A stretch of DNA of 5,213 nucleotides from CAYZDV01 sp964477275 (GTDB lineage Bacteria > Acidobacteriota > Aminicenantia > Aminicenantales > Aminicenantaceae). A model generated the notes under the pieces. That model was not told where the DNA came from and did not search any database. It saw only the letters and a program-made list of their open reading frames with translations. Of the stretch, positions 1-5,213 are shown piece by piece. Position numbers and translations under genes: made by a program. The DNA is taken from positions 1 through 5,213 of the forward strand of contig CAYZDV010000133.1 in assembly GCA_964477275.1 (NCBI GenBank). The letters are read 5' to 3'. Position 1 is the stretch's first letter, and each line of letters begins with the position of its first letter.

Positions 1-128
1 CCCTCCTGAAGGCCAGCTTGCTTTTTTCCCGGCCGGAAAGGCGCTAATCGCTGGGGGTGAGCCGCAGCCTCCGGCGGGGTCATCACAGCCTCCCGGAATA
101 TCACCCTGGATTTCATCCTCAAGGGCGA

Positions 129-156
129 TTGACGAAAAGCGGAAATCCGATATATT
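129..156 (+). promoter_or_regulatory. Candidate sigma70-type promoter, upstream
   Basis: A -35-like TTGACG (129-134) is followed after 16 bp by a -10-like TATATT (151-156). Each hexamer differs from consensus at one position. Transcription would start near 163, giving a leader of about 270 nt before the first pilin gene. Support is motif matching by eye only. Confidence 0.4.
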
Positions 157-190
157 GACATTAGAACCCGTGAAGCCTGACTTGATGCCA

Positions 191-210
191 TTTCGAGATG
201 GGAAAAAAGC
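191..210 (+). repeat. Direct repeat copy 1 (ATGGGAAAAAA core)
   Basis: The 20-bp segment matches 296-315 at 17 of 20 positions. It shares an unbroken 11-bp core ATGGGAAAAAA (198-208) and a flanking CGA (194-196). The copies are 105 bp apart, about ten turns of B-DNA, in the same orientation. The repeat could be a regulator-binding site, but chance similarity around an A-tract is possible. Confidence 0.5.
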
Positions 211-263
211 GATGGAACGGATTGGACCCGCAGCCTCTTTAAGGATGAGCTAGTCGGCTGCTG

Positions 264-292
264 TTGCACATCCGTCTGAAAATGAATACAAT
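264..292 (+). promoter_or_regulatory. Candidate sigma70-type promoter, proximal
   Basis: A good -10-like TACAAT (287-292) lies 17 bp downstream of a weak -35-like TTGCAC (264-269, only the TTG matches). Transcription would start near 299. It is closer to the first gene than the 129-156 candidate but has the poorer -35. A regulator could compensate for this; one copy of the direct repeat begins at 296, right at the predicted start site. Confidence 0.33.
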
Positions 293-295
293 CGG

Positions 296-315
296 TTACG
301 ATATGGGAAAAAACC
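296..315 (+). repeat. Direct repeat copy 2 (ATGGGAAAAAA core)
   Basis: Second copy of the imperfect 20-bp direct repeat, with the core at 303-313. It starts 3 bp after the -10 element of the proximal promoter candidate, so a protein bound here would overlap the predicted transcription start. Confidence 0.5.
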
Positions 316-325
316 AGAGTAGAGA

Positions 326-354
326 CTGCCTGCGGAGAGGCATCTTAGGGGCAG
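326..354 (+). promoter_or_regulatory. Alternative small hairpins in the 5' leader
   Basis: TGCCT (327-331) can pair with AGGCA (338-342) around a 6-nt loop. Alternatively CTGCC (326-330) can pair with GGCAG (350-354). The two options share the left arm and are mutually exclusive. Each stem is only 5 bp and there is no following T-run, so this is not a terminator. A regulatory role is speculative. Confidence 0.2.
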
Positions 355-421
355 CCAGACTGGAGACAGAAGGGTGCCATCAGGGGATGAGGGGGAGATG
401 TCTGGTTCTTTAAAGATTAAA

Positions 422-428
422 GAGAGGG
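422..428 (+). promoter_or_regulatory. Ribosome binding site selecting ATG 434
   Basis: The purine run containing AGAGGG (423-428) lies 5 nt before ATG 434. Competing starts fare as follows: GTG 374 has GGAGA about 8 nt upstream, ATG 398 directly abuts a G-rich run with too little spacing, and ATG 488 has no Shine-Dalgarno sequence. ATG 434 is therefore preferred, with GTG 374 the main rival. Confidence 0.5.
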
Positions 429-433
429 TCAAG

Positions 434-1006
434 ATGAACTGCGTGAGAGAAGCACCTGGCAGGAAAAGGGTTTTTTTCACAAGCCGCATGGTTTCCCGGC
501 AGAAAGGATTCACGCTCCTGGAGATTCTCGTTGCCGTGGGCATCATCGGGATTATCTCCCTCGCCTTTTATCCGAGCATCCTCAATACCCTGGAGACGAG
601 AAAGCTGGAGAGCACGGCCAGGGGCATCATGACCAACCTGCAGAGGGCCAAGTTTCAGGCGGTGACGACGAGGCTGAACCACAGAGTCACGTTTGAATAC
701 GTCACGCAAGGCAGCACGGACACCTGGACGTTTACCATCGAAAGAGAGGACACTCCGGGAAACTGGAGCGTGATGCCCGGCTTCCTGCGGAAATCCATCC
801 CCGCCGAGTTCGACGTGACGGTCAATGTTCCGGATCAGATGGTGGAATTTTCTTCTCTGGGATTTGTCTCCAACTACAGCACGACCCAGAACACGATCTC
901 TGTCCGGAGCTCCAAGCTCAACTCTTATAATCAGCCGGACGAGAGGACTCTCTCCGTGTTTATCGGCGGTTCTATCCAATATGCCAAAGGCCAAAGTGGA
1001 GATTAG
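434..1006 (+). CDS. fimT: GspH/FimT-family minor pilin
   Basis: Minor pilin of the FimT/FimU (GspH) type, expected in the inner membrane before assembly and then in the tip priming complex. From ATG 434 it has 190 residues. The prepilin peptidase site is Gly25|Phe26, in the context QKG|FTLLE, with Glu at mature position 5. An apolar helix follows (ILVAVGIIGIISLAF), leaving a mature protein of 165 residues. The C-terminal part (VEFSSLGF, then SVFIGGSIQYAKG) fits the beta-rich GspH/FimT fold, in which a conserved Gly-containing strand closes the domain. The 25-residue basic leader is long for a type IVa pilin; ATG 488 would give a 7-residue leader (MVSRQKG) but lacks a ribosome binding site. 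It is the first gene of the cluster; pilV starts 2 nt after its stop and has its ribosome binding site inside this gene, so translation is probably coupled. The pilin class is secure from the leader motif; the GspH/FimT subtype rests on gene order and the C-terminal pattern. Confidence 0.88.
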   Translation: MNCVREAPGRKRVFFTSRMVSRQKGFTLLEILVAVGIIGIISLAFYPSILNTLETRKLESTARGIMTNLQRAKFQAVTTRLNHRVTFEYVTQGSTDTWTFTIEREDTPGNWSVMPGFLRKSIPAEFDVTVNVPDQMVEFSSLGFVSNYSTTQNTISVRSSKLNSYNQPDERTLSVFIGGSIQYAKGQSGD

Positions 1007-1008
1007 GA

Positions 1009-1500
1009 ATGGTGACAAAAAAGAAAGTCCTGTTCTGCATCGCCAAAAAGAAAAAGAGGCTTTCCGGGGAGAGGTCAACAGGAGCCAGAAAGAAAAGAGG
1101 CTTTTCTCTGATAGAGACCACGATCGCCATTGCCCTGGTGGGAATCGCGCTTCTGGGACTGGTGCAGCTTTTTACCTACAGCGTCATGAACAATGCCCGT
1201 TCGGACCGGATAACCAGCGCCACTTTTCTCGCCCAGCAGCAGATTGACTTTCTCCGGAACCAGTCCGCGACGGACCTGAACATCCTGGCCCTGAGCCCGA
1301 TCGACGAGCAGATCGACGTCAACAGCGACGGGGTTTTCGATTTTCGAAGACTAACCCACATTCAGGCCTCAGGGTTTTACTGGGAGGTCAGAGTCCGGGT
1401 CTTCCCGCCTTCCCAGTTTGGGACAGACATCGACGACCTCGTCAACGACCCCATCAGGCACAAGATCAGGGCGGACATGGTGACCATGATCGGCAGGTGA
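1009..1500 (+). CDS. pilV: PilV-like minor pilin
   Basis: Minor pilin of 163 residues in the PilV/GspI position. The cleavage site is Gly31|Phe32 in KKRG|FSLIE, with Glu at mature position 5. The apolar helix is rich in Ala, Leu and Gly (TIAIALVGIALLGLVQLF), typical of PilV, and is followed by an amphipathic stretch containing FLAQQQIDFLRN. The leader is unusually long and very basic, with 13 Lys/Arg in 31 residues. Residues 103-111 read DVNSDGVFD, matching the D-x-N-x-D-G-x-x-D calcium loop, which is also found in the next genes. The C-terminus FYWEVRVRVF...RADMVTMIGR is the expected closing strand pair. The start at ATG 1009 has GGAG at 998-1001, 7 nt upstream and inside the preceding gene. 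The only cysteine (Cys10) is in the leader, so the mature protein lacks disulfides. The subtype is assigned from position and helix character. Confidence 0.85.
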   Translation: MVTKKKVLFCIAKKKKRLSGERSTGARKKRGFSLIETTIAIALVGIALLGLVQLFTYSVMNNARSDRITSATFLAQQQIDFLRNQSATDLNILALSPIDEQIDVNSDGVFDFRRLTHIQASGFYWEVRVRVFPPSQFGTDIDDLVNDPIRHKIRADMVTMIGR

Positions 1501-1510
1501 GGGGGACATC

Positions 1511-2674
1511 ATGAGGAAAAAAGGCATGGATAGAATGAGAAAAGGATTCACCCTGGTCGAAGTCCTGGTGGGCGCGACGATCATGATGATGGTTGTCCTT
1601 GCCACCCTGACCCTCTACGTCAGCAGCAACAAGCTTTCGGTCGACCAGCTGCAGTTCGCCGACCTCCAGCACGATGTGCGCTCCGCCATGTTCTTCGCCT
1701 CCAGGGATGTCCGCTCGGCCGGAGTGGGGATAATCGCCGACCTCGCCGGGTATTACCTGGAAGGCATCGACGGGTTCAGCCCTTCTCCGGAAGCCGCTGA
1801 CTCTATCAAACTGATGGGAAGTTTTGATTCGCCCCTGAATCTGGGAATCGAGAGCTACAGCGGAGGCGCCGGCGGCGGGGCAGCCACGGTCTTCCTCTAT
1901 GATTGGGAGCTGGAAAACAATCCTTACACCACCGTTGAACAATATGTAGACAGAAGAATTTTGATCATGTCCACAATCTGCCCGGGCTGTTATGCCTTTC
2001 GCACCATCAGCCATATCTTCGGACTCGACGGGAGCGGCGCAGCCCATATGAATATGGTCCCCGGAGGGTATGCCCTCAATCCGCCGGGCGGTCTGGTGGA
2101 CACCGGCTGCGACATCGCCTGCTGGCAGGATGCGGTGATCACCTGGGGCCAGATCAGGCAATACTGGCTGGATACGACAGGAAATCCCGCAGATTATCCG
2201 GGCATGAACCTCACCGTGGGCCAGGATGGCTACATGGGAATCCCCTATACCATGTATCTTTCGGGCATGGATGAGGAAGGAAATGCCGAGCATCTGGCCC
2301 TGGCCATGAACATCGAGAACCTCCAGTTCCAGTACATCGGCGACATGGATGGAGACGGCGTTCAGGATGACCCGGCCGACTGGGACAACAGCAACTGGAC
2401 CATACTCCCATCGGACGATACCGCCACCCGCCAGACAAAGATGGAGCTGATCAGCCGCATCCGGATGGTCAGGATGTGGGTGCTGGGAAGGACGCCCGCA
2501 CAGTATCAGAGCGTTTCCGGCAGCCCCTCGACCAGCATCCATCTCTACCGCCGGCCGGCCGTCGCCAACAGCCCGGCTGCCAGCTCTGATGACAGGCACC
2601 GGAGATTCCTGCTCGAATCGACGTCCAACATCAGGAATTTATCCCTCAATGTCTACAACACCGGGATTTCATAA
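1511..2674 (+). CDS. pilW: PilW-like minor pilin
   Basis: Large minor pilin of 387 residues in the PilW/GspJ position. Cleavage is at Gly12|Phe13 (RKG|FTLVE), with Glu at mature position 5 and a Met/Val-rich apolar helix (ATIMMMVVLATLTLYV). The segment RDVRSAGVG near residue 68 and the C-terminal SRIRMVRMWVLGRT...RRFLLESTSNIRNLSLN are the usual PilW landmarks. Residues 278-286 read DMDGDGVQD, a calcium-loop motif, followed by more acidic residues to Asp292. Four cysteines occur as Cys157-x2-Cys160 (CPGC) and Cys200-x3-Cys204 (CDIAC), plausible disulfides in a protein exposed outside the cytoplasm. The gene begins 10 nt after the pilV stop, and the G-rich Shine-Dalgarno sequence (1499-1505) overlaps that stop. 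A long open frame on the opposite strand (1466-2599) is only a mirror of its codon use. Confidence 0.88.
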   Translation: MRKKGMDRMRKGFTLVEVLVGATIMMMVVLATLTLYVSSNKLSVDQLQFADLQHDVRSAMFFASRDVRSAGVGIIADLAGYYLEGIDGFSPSPEAADSIKLMGSFDSPLNLGIESYSGGAGGGAATVFLYDWELENNPYTTVEQYVDRRILIMSTICPGCYAFRTISHIFGLDGSGAAHMNMVPGGYALNPPGGLVDTGCDIACWQDAVITWGQIRQYWLDTTGNPADYPGMNLTVGQDGYMGIPYTMYLSGMDEEGNAEHLALAMNIENLQFQYIGDMDGDGVQDDPADWDNSNWTILPSDDTATRQTKMELISRIRMVRMWVLGRTPAQYQSVSGSPSTSIHLYRRPAVANSPAASSDDRHRRFLLESTSNIRNLSLNVYNTGIS

Positions 2675-2675
2675 A

Positions 2676-2680
2676 AAGGA
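2676..2680 (+). promoter_or_regulatory. Ribosome binding site selecting ATG 2688
   Basis: AAGGA lies 7 nt before ATG 2688, just after the pilW stop. The frame is open further upstream, to ATG 2589 inside pilW, but that longer start would add residues unlike a pilin leader. ATG 2688 leaves a 19-residue leader ending in Gly, so it is preferred. Confidence 0.6.
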
Positions 2681-2687
2681 CAGATTG

Positions 2688-3293
2688 ATGAACACAGGCA
2701 ATCTTCGCACGGCGGGCAAAGACGCTTCTTCCCGCGAGACGGGAATGGCCCTGGTCATTGTCCTCCTGGTCCTGGCTTTTCTCCAGGTCATCGGGATTAT
2801 TCTTCTCACCGTGACCAGCACAGGGACCAAGGTGGCGGGAAACATCCATTCCTACCAGCAGGCGTTTAACGCCGCTGACGCCGGGTTTGACGTGGCCTGG
2901 ACTGCCATCGAAGAAAACTTCGCCAACGGAAACTGGGTCAGCTTTGACGGCAACTACCTCACGGAGCCGGCCGGGATCGATGACCCCGCCTCGGATAATT
3001 ATTTCCGCAAGCTGACAGACATCGAGCTCCTCAACCTCATCGACCCCGACGGCGACGGAGTGCCGAACGTGAACCTCGTCATTTTCTTCAAGGAGCCCTA
3101 TGTCCGGAATCCGGACGGGAGCTACGACCCGCGCTTCACCTACACGGCCTTCCTGATCGACGATGAGGCCGCCGGCGGGGCGCCTGACCCCTCGGATTGC
3201 CTTTTAGTCTGCATCGGAACCGCCGGAGCCGGCCGGGGGCTCACCACCTCGAGAATCGAGGCGGAGCTCGCCATCCAGCTTCCGGGAACGTAA
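2688..3293 (+). CDS. pilX: PilX-like minor pilin
   Basis: PilX-type (GspK-position) minor pilin of 201 residues. A 19-residue leader ends RETG|MALVIVLLVLAF, giving a mature protein of 182 residues. The hydrophobic helix resembles the PilX N-terminal pattern G-x-A-L followed by a long run of apolar residues. It is followed by SYQQAFNAADAGFDVAW, like the A-E/D-A-G segment common in PilX. Mature position 5 is Ile instead of Glu, as is known for the tip-most GspK pseudopilins. Residues 119-127 read DPDGDGVPN, a calcium-loop motif ending in Asn. Cys171-x3-Cys175 (CLLVC) sits near the C-terminus. The C-terminal strand RIEAELAIQLPG is a usual ending for this family. The protein is small because the large inserted domain of true GspK is absent. 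It lies 13 nt after pilW and 28 nt before the PilY1-like gene. Confidence 0.82.
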   Translation: MNTGNLRTAGKDASSRETGMALVIVLLVLAFLQVIGIILLTVTSTGTKVAGNIHSYQQAFNAADAGFDVAWTAIEENFANGNWVSFDGNYLTEPAGIDDPASDNYFRKLTDIELLNLIDPDGDGVPNVNLVIFFKEPYVRNPDGSYDPRFTYTAFLIDDEAAGGAPDPSDCLLVCIGTAGAGRGLTTSRIEAELAIQLPGT

Positions 3294-3308
3294 CGCACTG
3301 ACCCACAA

Positions 3309-3314
3309 GGGAGG
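3309..3314 (+). promoter_or_regulatory. Strong ribosome binding site of the PilY1-like gene
   Basis: GGGAGG lies 7 nt before ATG 3322. It is the best Shine-Dalgarno match in the window and lies in the longest gap of the cluster (28 nt), which has no terminator or promoter I can see. Confidence 0.65.
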
Positions 3315-3321
3315 TCATAAA

Positions 3322-5213
3322 ATGAGCAAAAAAAAGAAAATTATGTGGCTGTCTTTTCCTTTAGTCATAGCCCTCTCCATTCTCGGCCTGAGATTCTGGG
3401 CCCAGGAGCTGTGCGTCGAGTACACGGAGACGGTGGTGGAGAATTTCGACACGGACCTCTACAAAAACAAAGAGTATTCCTCGGTCGCCAACTGGCCCTC
3501 GGGGCCGATCACCCTGAACTGGCTGGGAGGGAGCCTGGAGGTTTCTTCCCCCGTGGGAATGGGCGCCAAGATTTACGTCTGCGATGCCGGCGACTTTGAC
3601 GGCGACGGATACCCCGACCTCATCGGTCTGAACATCAGCGTCCCGGGTGGCGAGCTGGTCCTCATCAGAAACCGGTTCAACGACGCAGACGGCGACGGGG
3701 TGGACGATGACGGGATTATCTTCGATGTCGACCCCTTTCCCTACGACTGGAACGTCCACGTGGGGGAAGGACCGGCTTCGATCACTGTCGGGGATTTCAA
3801 CGGCGACGGCCTGCTCGACTTCTTTTACTACAGGAACCGCCGGGACTCCACCATATACGATGGTTTCCTGGCCGTCATGTACATTAACGTTGGAACCGCC
3901 GCAGACCCCCATTTCAACCGGTATTTCCAGGCTCCGAACCTGAATTTTACCGATCGATTCATGAATGAGGGGATTTACTGCCTGTGGGCCGCCAATCATC
4001 TCCATGCGGTGGACATCGACAAGGACGGAGACGTGGACCTTTTGGTGGTGAGCCAGGACAAGATTTTCCTTGTCCGGAACCCCGGCTCTGCCAATTTCGC
4101 CCTCGACAATTTCACCATCACCGAGCTCAACTACGACCGGCGAACGGGCTATACCGAAGACATGGGAGGTTCGGCCATCACTGCCGGCGACTTCGACAAT
4201 GACGGAGACATCGACATCGTTTGCGGCTCTGTCTACTCATACGACTATCTGGTCTTCTATGAGAATGATGGAACCGGCTTCTTCACGCGCCACGATATTC
4301 CGATCCCTGATCCCGAATGCACCGGTCCCGTCGCCATCCTCGCGGGTGATTTTGACGGCGACGGACGGCTCGACGTGGTCGTCGCCACCGACAGATGGCG
4401 CTCCAACACCCTGGCCCGGTTCTACATGTACAAGAATAACGGCCTCATCGAAGGAGGAAGCCCTCCGGTGGATTTCAGCTTCAAGTGCTTCAACAACTGT
4501 GAGCCCATCATCCCTCTCGACTATGATGTGGATATGGGTGTGGCGCTCGATTATGACAGGGATGGCGACCTTGATGTCATCCTGGCCGACGCCAACCATT
4601 CCGGGGATTATTATTTAGCCCAGAATAACCTGGCCAATGTCTATTCCATTTACGGGGAGGCGCGCTCCCTGAACCTCATCCCCGCCCTCGACTCCGCGCG
4701 ATTTGCGGTGACCAAGGCAATGATTTCAAAGATCAAGATGGGGACGCGGGGAACCTCAAAGGCCGGCCTGAAGGTCGAGCTCTACCTTTCCAACAACGGC
4801 GAGGACTGGGAGTTCTTCCAGGCCTGGGAGGAAGAGGAAATCCGTAACTACGTTAACCTTCCTGTCCACACGTTCAAGCATTTCGGCTCCAAGCTCCTCT
4901 GGAAGGCGGTCCTCTCCGCGCCCGAAGACCCGATGGAGGAATATGAAGGGGCTTCTTTCGACACGCCGTTCATCGATGAGATCGAGTTCGAGTTCACCCA
5001 CGTCGAGCGCAGGGAATACTCCCGGACTTCTGTGGCGGCCACGGTGATGACCGAAGAAGGACGGCAGAGAAGGCTGATCATCGGCAGCACGTTCTACTAT
5101 CCGGGCTGGCAGGGCCATCTGAGGGCCTACGATGTGTCCTCGGTCACGCCCACCGATACCACCTATTCGGTCCTGAAGACCATCACCCGGCCGGACTCCT
5201 CTGCTCCACAGGG
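3322..5213 (+). CDS. pilY1: PilY1-like pilus tip protein with N-terminal FG-GAP/VCBS propeller (5' part)
   Basis: Partial gene: 630 codons plus two bases without a stop, running off the right edge. Residues 1-27 look like a Sec signal peptide (KKKK, then an apolar core), possibly cut after Ala27, although Phe at -3 is not ideal. Residues 91-418 hold six calcium loops of D-x-[D/N]-x-D-G-x-x-D type (starting at 91, 158, 231, 290, 343 and 410) plus a variant loop at 121-129, each canonical one followed by a hydrophobic strand, as in FG-GAP/VCBS propellers. Residues about 460-560 look like a beta-sandwich (VELYLSNNGEDWEFF, SKLLWKAVL, TPFIDEIEFEF). Residues 583-605 (LIIGSTFYYPG...GHLRAYDV) resemble the opening of the PilY1 C-terminal propeller, where family members carry G-x-L-H-A-F/Y-D. 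No von Willebrand A motif (D-x-S-x-S) is visible. Location after pilX supports a PilY1 role: pilus tip, adhesion and control of retraction. Seven cysteines are visible, including Cys389-x3-Cys393. Alternatively it could be a stand-alone FG-GAP surface protein. Confidence 0.8.
   Translation, partial: MSKKKKIMWLSFPLVIALSILGLRFWAQELCVEYTETVVENFDTDLYKNKEYSSVANWPSGPITLNWLGGSLEVSSPVGMGAKIYVCDAGDFDGDGYPDLIGLNISVPGGELVLIRNRFNDADGDGVDDDGIIFDVDPFPYDWNVHVGEGPASITVGDFNGDGLLDFFYYRNRRDSTIYDGFLAVMYINVGTAADPHFNRYFQAPNLNFTDRFMNEGIYCLWAANHLHAVDIDKDGDVDLLVVSQDKIFLVRNPGSANFALDNFTITELNYDRRTGYTEDMGGSAITAGDFDNDGDIDIVCGSVYSYDYLVFYENDGTGFFTRHDIPIPDPECTGPVAILAGDFDGDGRLDVVVATDRWRSNTLARFYMYKNNGLIEGGSPPVDFSFKCFNNCEPIIPLDYDVDMGVALDYDRDGDLDVILADANHSGDYYLAQNNLANVYSIYGEARSLNLIPALDSARFAVTKAMISKIKMGTRGTSKAGLKVELYLSNNGEDWEFFQAWEEEEIRNYVNLPVHTFKHFGSKLLWKAVLSAPEDPMEEYEGASFDTPFIDEIEFEFTHVERREYSRTSVAATVMTEEGRQRRLIIGSTFYYPGWQGHLRAYDVSSVTPTDTTYSVLKTITRPDSSAPQ
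3592..4575 (+). repeat. FG-GAP/VCBS calcium-loop repeats within the PilY1-like gene
   Basis: Loops, by residue of the protein: DFDGDGYPD 91-99, DFNGDGLLD 158-166, DIDKDGDVD 231-239, DFDNDGDID 290-298, DFDGDGRLD 343-351 and DYDRDGDLD 410-418. Spacings are 67, 73, 59, 53 and 67 residues, about one propeller blade each. A seventh, variant loop, DADGDGVDD, is at 121-129, only 30 residues after the first. At DNA level the loops often share GACGGCGACGG-like words, but the segments between them differ, so this is a protein repeat and not a recent DNA duplication. Confidence 0.85.

Larger units (their letters stand above)
1..433. other. Upstream region without a recognisable gene
   Basis: I see no supportable gene here. 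One + strand frame is open from base 2 to a TAG at 251-253 (83 codons, entering from outside). Its product is proline- and serine-rich with no motif I recognise. A second + frame ends at TGA 130-132 but is also stopped at 58-60. On the - strand, a frame opens leftward from an ATG at 191-189 and leaves the window, but it has no Shine-Dalgarno sequence. Any of these could be the tail of a neighbouring gene cut by the window edge; none is convincing. The region is best read as the intergenic leader of the pilin operon, holding promoter candidates, a direct repeat and hairpins listed separately. Confidence 0.5.

Noticed and set aside
20..45. GC-rich hairpin TTTCC/GGAAA around CGGCC near the left edge as a terminator
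   Set aside because: The stem is only 5 bp with a 5-nt loop, and no T-run follows it on either strand.
155..183. Perfect -35 hexamer TTGACA at 155-160
   Set aside because: No acceptable -10 element lies 16-18 bp downstream; the sequence there is around TGACTT.
197..275. Possible GEMM cyclic-di-nucleotide riboswitch (GGACCCGCAGCC resembling GGACGCAAAGCC; GCAGCC 230-235 pairs with GGCTGC 256-261)
   Set aside because: The conserved CGCAAAGC core, the GNRA tetraloop hairpin and its receptor are not found in the right order, and the segment overlaps the proximal promoter. A covariance-model search would settle it.
250..275. Sigma54 promoter using TTGCA at 264-268, as expected for PilR-regulated pilins
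   Set aside because: The GG element upstream (256-257) is only 8 bp from the GC, not the required 10, and no TGGCAC-like -24 element is present.
1466..2599. Long open frame on the - strand (377 codons) opposite pilW
   Set aside because: It lies antisense to a clear pilin gene, shows no recognisable domain, and such mirror frames are common opposite GC-rich codons. The same applies to - strand frames at 410-1078, 3361-4005 and 4237-4599.
4070..4618. + strand open frame rich in Ser, Thr and Pro inside the PilY1-like gene
   Set aside because: It is the +1-shifted reading of the calcium-loop region. The in-frame product has coherent repeats and strands, whereas this one is low-complexity.

Overview
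The window holds one end of a type IVa pilus minor-pilin operon, all on the + strand: a GspH/FimT-type pilin, then PilV-, PilW- and PilX-like minor pilins, then a large PilY1-like tip/adhesin gene that runs off the right edge. The order matches the H-I-J-K logic of pseudopilins in type II secretion and the fimU/pilV/pilW/pilX/pilY1 order of type IVa pili. Gaps between genes are only 2, 10, 13 and 28 bases with no terminator-like hairpin, so one transcript is likely.

Organism: the sequence looks moderately GC-rich, uses AGG/AGA as well as CGG for arginine, and pairs minor pilins with a calcium-loop-rich PilY1. This suggests a Gram-negative pilus system of the Desulfobacterota ('deltaproteobacteria') style. 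That is a weak inference; no taxonomic marker is present.

Layout: bases 1-433 contain no convincing gene. They hold two candidate sigma70-type promoters (129-156 and 264-292), an imperfect 20-bp direct repeat (191-210 and 296-315, exactly 105 bp apart) and weak hairpins. The GspH/FimT-like pilin occupies 434-1006, PilV 1009-1500, PilW 1511-2674, PilX 2688-3293, and the PilY1-like protein 3322 to beyond 5213.

How they work together: in known systems the four minor pilins are cleaved by prepilin peptidase and form a priming complex at the pilus tip, which initiates assembly and carries PilY1 to the surface. All four pilins here have the Gly-|-hydrophobic cleavage site and N-terminal hydrophobic helix, and three keep Glu5. 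The most notable point is that the visible part of the PilY1-like protein carries an FG-GAP/VCBS-type calcium-loop propeller and then a beta-sandwich, before what looks like the start of the PilY1 C-terminal propeller. No von Willebrand A domain is visible. The same D-x-[D/N]-x-D-G calcium-loop motif also appears once each in PilV, PilW and PilX, which suggests a calcium-dependent tip complex.
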